The notes under the pieces were generated by a model that saw only the letters and a program-made list of their open reading frames with translations, was not told the origin of the DNA and did not search any database. 6,681 nt of DNA. Origin: an uncultured Spirochaetaceae bacterium (GTDB taxonomy: Bacteria > Spirochaetota > Spirochaetia > Treponematales > UBA12059). The translations under genes and the position numbers were made by a program. The stretch is from the NCBI GenBank assembly GCA_938004315.1, contig CALKWG010000161.1:1-6681 (forward strand), read 5' to 3'. Of the stretch, positions 1 to 3,936 are shown in pieces; the stretch's first letter is position 1, and each line of letters starts with the position of its first letter.

Positions 1-46
1 AGATCGTATTCGGTGACTGGAGTTCAGACGTGTGCTCTTCCGATCT
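1..46. other. Illumina TruSeq adapter with i7 index (artefact)
   Basis: Positions 13-46 are the TruSeq i7-side adapter ending in GCTCTTCCGATCT. The preceding CGTATTCG (5-12) sits where the i7 index lies in the P7 oligo, after the AGAT tail of that primer. The reverse complement of the same sequence, with the same index, forms the other end of the fragment. It is library-preparation sequence, not genome. Real DNA begins at 47, and any reading frame crossing this border is false to the left of it. Confidence 0.98.
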
Positions 47-168
47 CTGCCTCGTAAGCTCAAGCTGAGGGACTGCCCCCAGTATGCTTGTGAATTCTTT
101 AACTCAAAAATGAGCAAGACTTTCGATCCAATCGACTGACAGGTTCTGATAGAAATGTCAACAGCCAT
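47..168 (-). CDS. N-terminal fragment of unrecognised protein, sigma-54-controlled (truncated by contig end)
   Basis: An ATG at 168-166 opens a leftward frame of 40 full codons with no stop before the adapter. It begins MAVDISIRTCQSIGSK and continues VLLIFELKNSQAYWGQSLSL. The start is well supported: AGAGGGGG (180-173) is a strong Shine-Dalgarno, with GAGG seven bases from the ATG, and a near-consensus sigma-54 promoter lies just upstream with a predicted 5' leader of about 15 nt. I do not recognise the family. The visible part has no clear signal peptide and looks like the start of a soluble domain with one hydrophobic strand (VLLIF). It does not resemble the starts of RtcA or RtcB, the classical RtcR targets, as I know them. 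Its position directly after an RtcR-like activator suggests it is that regulator's target. It is too short for standard gene callers to keep, so it is easily missed. Being a real gene start is likely; its function is unknown. Confidence 0.66.
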
Positions 169-172
169 AATT

Positions 173-180
173 CCCCCTCT
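173..180 (-). promoter_or_regulatory. Strong ribosome binding site of the truncated gene
   Basis: Read leftward this is AGAGGGGG followed by AATT and ATG (168-166). GAGG pairs with the 16S anti-Shine-Dalgarno at a seven-base spacing. It falls inside the short leader predicted from the sigma-54 promoter, which supports both calls. Confidence 0.65.
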
Positions 181-193
181 GCATAATTAGGTA

Positions 194-209
194 AGCAAGT
201 ACCATGCCA
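194..209 (-). promoter_or_regulatory. Sigma-54 (-24/-12) promoter
   Basis: The leftward strand reads TGGCATGGTACTTGCT. This matches the RpoN consensus TGGCACG-N4-TTGCW at all fixed positions except C to T at the sixth base. The -24 GG is at 208-207 and the -12 GC at 196-195, exactly ten bases apart, predicting a start near 183. It lies between the end of a sigma-54 activator gene and a Shine-Dalgarno-led ORF in the same direction. AT-rich DNA at about 216-239 contains AATCAA and could be bent by IHF, but that match is weak. Only sequence pattern supports the call, yet pattern, spacing and neighbour agree. Confidence 0.75.
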
Positions 210-296
210 TGTGCACTTTTTGATTTTAACTACTTTAAAGGCTGAAAAGCAGCAATAGAAGCACATATTGCGGTACATTGCCAAAAGGAACCGGAA

Positions 297-338
297 AATA
301 ATCCGAGACTTCCAACGCTAATTCGGATTATTATCCGA
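297..338. promoter_or_regulatory. Candidate upstream activating sequence: three ATCCGA half-sites (alternatively a terminator stem)
   Basis: AATAATCCGA (297-306) and TCGGATTATT (323-332) form a perfect 10-bp inverted repeat around a 16-base loop. A third half-site, ATCCGA (333-338), makes a second palindrome with TCGGAT (323-328) over a 4-base spacer. The cluster straddles the stop codon of the activator gene. It lies about 118-155 bases upstream of the predicted sigma-54 start, the usual range for enhancer-binding-protein sites. A 10-bp stem near a gene end could instead be an intrinsic terminator, but the stem is AT-rich at its base and only a short T run follows on the leftward strand. The third copy favours a protein-binding role. 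Confidence 0.5.
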
Positions 339-1838
339 CGATATAATATTGCGTATGGTTTTTTCATCGACGCTTAGAGCGCGGGCGGCTGCGCTGTAGT
401 TGCCATGTTGTTTTAAAGCCTGCTGAACTATATCCTTCTTATATTTCTTTATTAAATAATGAAATGACATCTCTTCATCATCCATCTGCCGTGTCAACTG
501 GCTTTGTTTTTTAAAATCACTTACTCGTGAAGAAAAGGTATTGGATACGCCATCCTCAAAATTCGCCATCGCCTCAGCTAGCGCAGCGTCTCTATCATTT
601 GCTTGAATATAACAAACTTGATACCACAGCACGAGGCTAACCAGGCTACGAAGATTACCAGGAAAACTATACTCTGCGAACCAACGTTGTAAGACAGGGT
701 GGTCGGGATCAAGCGGCTCAACATCAAGCCGTGAGTGTTCAGTCCACACCTGCCGCCATAACTCAGCGACATCCTCTCGGATTGATCTAAGCGGCGGTAC
801 TCTAACCTTTACCATATTAATTCGATCAAAAAGATCCGGATCGATTAAGTCTGCAAGTTCAGCCTCGCATTTATGCGAGGCGAAAACAACCTCGACATCA
901 GCTTTATACTCCCGAGCGGAGGATCCCAACGGCCTATAAAGGTGCTCCGGATCCTGCAAAAATCGAACAAGCATCCGTTGTACAGGCCTTGGCAGATCTT
1001 GAACCTCGTCGAAGAAAACGATACCTCCTGCGGCCTCCCCAATAAGTCCTTTGGAATCCCGATCAGCTCCTGTGAAAGCTCCCTTCGAATAACCGAAGAG
1101 CGTACTCATGGCAAGCTCCGGCTGAAGGCTCCCGCACAGAATAGTTTGAACCGGTTTATCCTTCACAGCGGCGTATACGCTCTCAATGAGCCGCGTCTTA
1201 CCGGTTCCTTTCTCGCCAAGCAGTAGAATCGGCAATCCTGGGATTCGAGCCGCGCTTATAAGTAGGTTTAAACAGGCCCGTAGCGCTTCAGAGCGGACCG
1301 ATGCAAGATCGTACACCGCCTTCGAAGAAATACCCTTATCTCTCCGAATTCGTAAGTCCAGAGAGCGGATAGGCAGTTTGATGCTCGTCAAGCGATGAAC
1401 TCCTGAAGGAGTCTTAGCTTGATACCAAAGAATGGCGGGGTTCGGGAAACGTCCTGCGTATTGCATCATCACCAAAACGGCATGGAGATGAGCATCCGTA
1501 GAGTAGGCGTCGATGTGTAAGGTATTCCCACGCAATCCTGTCAATATCGTTAATACTTCACGGTCAATGAGATCCCATAGATCATGATGAGGCATCTCGA
1601 ACGATGAACTTAAATCGAATGACCTACAAAGTATCCTACCCTTACCATTTGGACTTCTTCGCTCAAAACTATCCGGCAAGCTCATACTACGTCCATGACC
1701 GATGAAACAGAACGCTTCTTGTATAGGAGCCTCTACCAATCGTTCCAGCTCAGATACGAAAGCCTCCATACGCTCCGAATCTTGCTCAGAACCCAAAAAG
1801 CAAATAGCCAACTGCTTATTCTGATACGATTCCGCCAT
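318..1838 (-). CDS. RtcR-like sigma-54-dependent transcriptional activator with CARF-like sensor domain
   Basis: This is a bacterial enhancer-binding protein that hydrolyses ATP to open promoters held by RpoN. Residues are numbered from the ATG at 1838-1836. About 8-155 form a CARF-like Rossmann domain, opening with QLAICFLGSEQD and including a LHIDAYSTDAH strand; this matches the RtcR sensor layout but lacks its usual T-G-T-H pattern. The AAA+ domain runs about 200-380: Walker A GEKGTGKT (208-215), the RtcR-like stretch AMSTLFG, the sigma-54-contacting GAFTGA (253-258), Walker B GGIVFFDE (271-278), DRIN with a candidate arginine finger (R339), PPLR, and FPGNLR for sensor II. A Fis-type helix-turn-helix closes it (about 464-500). 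The 506 aa are close to E. coli RtcR's length (about 530). The frame extends to a TTG at 1895, but that codon lacks a well-spaced ribosome site, whereas AGGA stands six bases before this ATG. It likely drives the sigma-54 promoter downstream of its own stop. RtcR proteins respond to RNA damage, and CARF domains bind nucleotide signals; the ligand here is unknown. Confidence 0.87.
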   Translation of the reverse strand: MAESYQNKQLAICFLGSEQDSERMEAFVSELERLVEAPIQEAFCFIGHGRSMSLPDSFERRSPNGKGRILCRSFDLSSSFEMPHHDLWDLIDREVLTILTGLRGNTLHIDAYSTDAHLHAVLVMMQYAGRFPNPAILWYQAKTPSGVHRLTSIKLPIRSLDLRIRRDKGISSKAVYDLASVRSEALRACLNLLISAARIPGLPILLLGEKGTGKTRLIESVYAAVKDKPVQTILCGSLQPELAMSTLFGYSKGAFTGADRDSKGLIGEAAGGIVFFDEVQDLPRPVQRMLVRFLQDPEHLYRPLGSSAREYKADVEVVFASHKCEAELADLIDPDLFDRINMVKVRVPPLRSIREDVAELWRQVWTEHSRLDVEPLDPDHPVLQRWFAEYSFPGNLRSLVSLVLWYQVCYIQANDRDAALAEAMANFEDGVSNTFSSRVSDFKKQSQLTRQMDDEEMSFHYLIKKYKKDIVQQALKQHGNYSAAARALSVDEKTIRNIISSDNNPN

Positions 1839-1844
1839 TCCATA

Positions 1845-1848
1845 TCCT
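1845..1848 (-). promoter_or_regulatory. Ribosome binding site deciding the regulator start
   Basis: Read leftward, AGGA is followed by TATGGA and the ATG at 1838-1836, a six-base spacing. The longer alternative start, TTG at 1895, has GGAG only one base away, too close to act. The ATG at 1853 has no purine-rich sequence in place. The first CARF strand also begins just after the chosen ATG, as in RtcR. Confidence 0.6.
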
Positions 1849-1907
1849 AACATGATCTTGCAGTATATAGGGTCAAAAAAGCAACTTTCGCCCAAACTCC
1901 ATATTAG

Positions 1908-1923
1908 TGATATAAATATATCA
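1908..1923. repeat. AT-rich palindrome upstream of the regulator, possible operator
   Basis: TGATATA-AA-TATATCA is a perfect inverted repeat with 7-bp arms. It lies 70-85 bases upstream of the regulator ATG, just downstream of a consensus -10 hexamer, so it would cover the transcription start. That placement suits autoregulation or another repressor. In a stretch this AT-rich, such a palindrome could also arise by chance. Confidence 0.35.
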
Positions 1924-1924
1924 T

Positions 1925-1930
1925 ATTATA
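1925..1930 (-). promoter_or_regulatory. Candidate sigma-70 -10 box for the regulator
   Basis: The leftward strand carries a perfect TATAAT at 1930-1925. The best-placed -35 candidate, 17 bases upstream within the end of the neighbouring gene, is the poor TGGGAT (1953-1948). The region between the two genes (1839-1940) is the most AT-rich part of the window, so chance TATAAT is possible. It suggests the regulator is transcribed separately from the GC-rich gene upstream. Confidence 0.35.
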
Positions 1931-1940
1931 TGACAGCACT

Positions 1941-3530
1941 TTATTGGATCCCAGCCAAAGGCTCCGCCAGCTTGAGCGCGTCGCCCGGCCAGAGCTCGGG
2001 CGGCCGGGGGCGCCGCACGCCTGGTCGGCCCGCCTCCGGGCGGCAGGCGAGGATGGCGGCGGACCAGCGCTTGGGGATCGACGCCTGGCCGTAGACCGCG
2101 CCGAGCAGGGCGCCGGCGACGGCGGCGTTCGTATCCGTATCGCCGCCGCGCCTGACCGTATCGACGATGCCGTCCTCCGGGCCGTCGGCGTGCAAAAGCT
2201 GGTAGACCGCGTTCTGAAAGGCTATCAAGACCCAGCCCTGCTGCCGCATGAACTCCCGCGGCGGCGCGGATGCGGCCGCCGTGAGCGCCTCCATGAGCTC
2301 CTTGGGCACCTGCCAATCCCTGGCCCATGAAAGCATCTTCTCATACAGCGCCGCAGGCGATAGACCGTCCTTCACGGCCGCCGCCACGGCCGCGGCGAAG
2401 AGCGCGTTAGCCTCCAGGCAAACCGGATGCGGGTGCGTGAGCGCGGCGTCGGTTCTCGCCCAGGCCGCCGTAACGCTCGCCGCTAGGCGCGAGCCGAGGA
2501 CGCCTATGGGGCAAACGCGCATGAGCGCCCCGTTGGCCTGGCTCGCCGGATTTAAGCGGCCGCCGAGCGCCTCGCGTATCATCACGCCGCAGTCGAAGGG
2601 CCCTGAGTCGAGCCACCATCGATAGCGCGCAAGAACGTCTTCCCGCTCGTAGGCCCCGCGCTCGACCAGGCTCCGGGCCAGGAGCAGGGCCAATTCCGAG
2701 TCGTCGGTCGGCTGGCCCGCCAGGGTATCGAAGGTTTCGCCGTCGATAAGCTCGCGCGGCCCGCCCGGATAGGCCGCCTCTATCTCGGCGGGGCTCTTGA
2801 ACTCAACGAGGCTGCCTAAGGAGTCGCCGGCCAGCTGCCCGAGCAAGGCGCCGCGCGCCCGCCCGAGGCGTCCGTCCGCCGTCCCGTCCACCGTCCCTTC
2901 AGAGGGGCCGCCGTCCGGCCAAGCTCGGGCCTCGTCGCCCCAGGGCCAAGCCTTGACCATGGCGCGCTGCTCGGGCGTCTGGGGTGAATAGCGGTAGATA
3001 GCCGATTTCGGATTCATGCGCCACAGTTCGGCCAAGCCTAAGCGCCGCCTGCCCGCGAAGCGCCCGTCCTCGTCCACGACGCTTATCAGGGTCCGTCCTT
3101 CGCTCGCGGCGAAGCGCCGCTTAAGCCAAGCGCCTATAACCGTACCGGTCCGGCCTATGCCGCCGTAGCAATGCACGCAGCTAGCCCTTCCCGCGGCCAA
3201 CTCCGCGTCGATCGCGTCTAAGATAGAAGCGAGCAAGGCGGTCGACGGCGTTTTCATATCCACGATAGGTAGAGAGATCCGCCTGACCCGCCCCCCGGAT
3301 AGCTCGGCCAACGCGTCGGCGTACGGCTTGAGTCCCTCGTCCGGAAAGGTGAGGTCTATGAAGCTCGCGATACCCGCCTCTATGAATGCCGCCAGCTTCT
3401 GCCGGGCTATCTCCTCGCGCTTGTCCCCGGGGTACTCCGAAGCTAAGAGCCAGCCTTCCACCACCCAATACGAGGCCGCGATAGGTCTAGGAAACGCGCC
3501 GCGCTCGACATTTTCAACTTGTTTATACAT
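1941..3530 (-). CDS. Cysteine-based protein phosphatase fused to ADP-ribosylglycohydrolase (DraG type)
   Basis: A 529-aa cytosolic protein with two catalytic domains. Residues about 15-180 are a dual-specificity/tyrosine phosphatase fold: the P-loop HCYGGIGRT has nucleophile C121 and R127, and PIVDMKTPS (88-96) resembles the general-acid loop, with D91. A polar, glycine-rich linker (about 197-222) leads to an ADP-ribosylglycohydrolase domain (about 223-500). That domain has GQLAGDSLG (231-239), the metal-binding PTDDSE (T275, D276, D277), NGALMRVCPIG (333-343), THPH, and the C-terminal GGDTDTNAAVAGALLGA with D464 and D466. All expected metal ligands are present, so both activities are plausibly intact. 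DraG-family enzymes remove ADP-ribose from proteins, nucleic acids or small molecules using Mg2+; the substrate here is unknown. The ATG at 3530 has GAGGG five bases upstream (3540-3536). The gene is GC-rich, unlike the regulator that follows it in the same direction after a 102-bp AT-rich gap, and no terminator is visible between them. Confidence 0.9.
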   Translation of the reverse strand: MYKQVENVERGAFPRPIAASYWVVEGWLLASEYPGDKREEIARQKLAAFIEAGIASFIDLTFPDEGLKPYADALAELSGGRVRRISLPIVDMKTPSTALLASILDAIDAELAAGRASCVHCYGGIGRTGTVIGAWLKRRFAASEGRTLISVVDEDGRFAGRRRLGLAELWRMNPKSAIYRYSPQTPEQRAMVKAWPWGDEARAWPDGGPSEGTVDGTADGRLGRARGALLGQLAGDSLGSLVEFKSPAEIEAAYPGGPRELIDGETFDTLAGQPTDDSELALLLARSLVERGAYEREDVLARYRWWLDSGPFDCGVMIREALGGRLNPASQANGALMRVCPIGVLGSRLAASVTAAWARTDAALTHPHPVCLEANALFAAAVAAAVKDGLSPAALYEKMLSWARDWQVPKELMEALTAAASAPPREFMRQQGWVLIAFQNAVYQLLHADGPEDGIVDTVRRGGDTDTNAAVAGALLGAVYGQASIPKRWSAAILACRPEAGRPGVRRPRPPELWPGDALKLAEPLAGIQ

Positions 3531-3558
3531 GCCAGCCCTCGACGAACGGTATAGCTAG

Positions 3559-3587
3559 AGCATGTAAGATCGACCGGAGCTTGTCAA
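3559..3587 (-). promoter_or_regulatory. Weak candidate promoter for the phosphatase/ADP-ribosylglycohydrolase gene
   Basis: The leftward strand has a perfect TTGACA at 3587-3582. Seventeen bases on, the -10 position reads CATGCT (3564-3559), only three of six matches. The -35 overlaps the -35 of a stronger rightward promoter, so the two would compete for polymerase. It is listed because nothing better precedes this gene. Confidence 0.25.
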
Positions 3588-3610
3588 ATCGCCGTGGCCG
3601 GGCGTATGAT
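3581..3610 (+). promoter_or_regulatory. Sigma-70 promoter for the small leader transcript
   Basis: TTGTCA (3581-3586), an 18-base spacer and TATGAT (3605-3610) give five of six matches in each box, predicting a start near 3617. An 11-bp periodic direct repeat, TATGATC at 3605-3611 and again at 3616-3622, overlaps the -10 and the start region and could bind a regulator. A short Shine-Dalgarno-led ORF and an intrinsic terminator follow. Confidence 0.5.
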
Positions 3611-3638
3611 CGGGCTATGATCAAGGAAGGAGGCCGCC

Positions 3639-3689
3639 ATGCGTAATGCGAACGGCTATTCCATCCATGACCCGCGGCCCGCGCTCTAG
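3639..3689 (+). CDS. 16-aa leader-like peptide (putative)
   Basis: A perfect AGGAGG (3628-3633), five bases before an ATG, starts a 16-codon frame, MRNANGYSIHDPRPAL, ending in TAG. The ribosome site is stronger than that of any full gene here, a promoter lies just upstream, and an intrinsic terminator begins 23 bases after the stop. This has the layout of a leader peptide or a tiny stand-alone mRNA of roughly 140 nt. The peptide shows no run of one amino acid, as classical amino-acid attenuators do. An in-window ATG at 3646 opens a longer frame, but it is 12 bases from the Shine-Dalgarno and its product is the low-complexity Arg/Pro translation of GC-rich DNA. It may also be the relic of a degraded gene. 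Confidence 0.42.
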   Translation: MRNANGYSIHDPRPAL

Positions 3690-3712
3690 CCGACGCCGCT
3701 TTCGCTATATAG

Positions 3713-3757
3713 GCGACCGGCTTGCCCTTCCTATGGCTCGCCGGTCGCGACTTTTTT
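3713..3757 (+). terminator. Intrinsic (Rho-independent) terminator or attenuator
   Basis: GCGACCGGC (3713-3721) pairs perfectly over 9 bp with GCCGGTCGC (3740-3748), around an 18-base loop. Six T residues follow at 3752-3757 after GAC. It would end the transcript carrying the 16-codon ORF. Since the serine hydrolase gene lies downstream in the same direction, it could act as an attenuator, but that gene has its own promoter beyond it. Confidence 0.68.
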
Positions 3758-3864
3758 GGGGGCCGCCACGCGAGCCTCGACCGGCCGCCTCGTATCAGAC
3801 GCGGCCCCCGCCGCGAGCCTCCTCGCCGCCCCGGGGGGCGGCTCCGGGGTCTCGCGGCCCCCCG
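3758..3864. repeat. GC-rich block of inverted and direct repeats, no gene seen
   Basis: GGGGGCCGC (3758-3766) pairs with GCGGCCCCC (3801-3809), and CGGGGGGC (3832-3839) pairs with GCCCCCCG (3857-3864). CGCGAGCCTC occurs twice as a direct repeat (3769-3778 and 3812-3821). The frames crossing this block give only low-complexity Arg/Pro translations without plausible starts. Together with the promoters, leader ORF and terminator, this accounts for the 406-bp gap between the two divergent genes. I recognise no known structured RNA family. Confidence 0.5.
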
Positions 3865-3883
3865 TAGCTTCTTCCCGCGCGCG

Positions 3884-3913
3884 TTGACAAAGACATGTTA
3901 CCATCGGTAATAT
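3884..3913 (+). promoter_or_regulatory. Promoter of the serine hydrolase gene with embedded palindromic operator candidate
   Basis: A perfect TTGACA (3884-3889), an 18-base spacer and TAATAT (3908-3913, four of six) precede the gene by 23 bases. A 19-bp near-palindrome, ATGTTACC-ATC-GGTAATAT (3895-3913, seven of eight pairs), fills the spacer and covers the -10. Palindromes in this position are typical of TetR-type or similar dimeric repressors, or of spacer-binding MerR-type activators. No such regulator is encoded nearby. Confidence 0.6.
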
Positions 3914-3936
3914 CGCCGCACTAGCGAGGATTCATT

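Noticed and set aside
99..284. 61-aa leftward ORF MAMYRNMCFYCC...
   Set aside because: No Shine-Dalgarno, cysteine-rich low-quality translation, and it runs across the sigma-54 promoter and the better-supported ORF starting at 168 in another frame.
318..1838. Regulator acting on the phosphatase/ADP-ribosylglycohydrolase gene
   Set aside because: No -24/-12 promoter was seen upstream of that gene, which has its own ribosome site and lies upstream of the regulator in different base composition. The sigma-54 promoter found points the other way, to the truncated gene.
1839..1895. Longer regulator start at TTG 1895 (19 extra residues)
   Set aside because: GGAG lies only one base from the TTG, the extra residues match nothing in the CARF domain, and ATG 1838 has AGGA at six bases.
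1944..2330. Long ORFs opposite or out of frame in 1921-2625 and 5466-6566
   Set aside because: Shadow frames of GC-rich genes; low-complexity Arg/Ala/Gly or His/Gly/Val-rich translations without family motifs.
3646..3867. 73-aa ORF in the intergenic region
   Set aside because: Arg/Pro-rich translation of GC-rich repeats, passing through the terminator; its ATG is too far from the Shine-Dalgarno, which serves the ATG at 3639.
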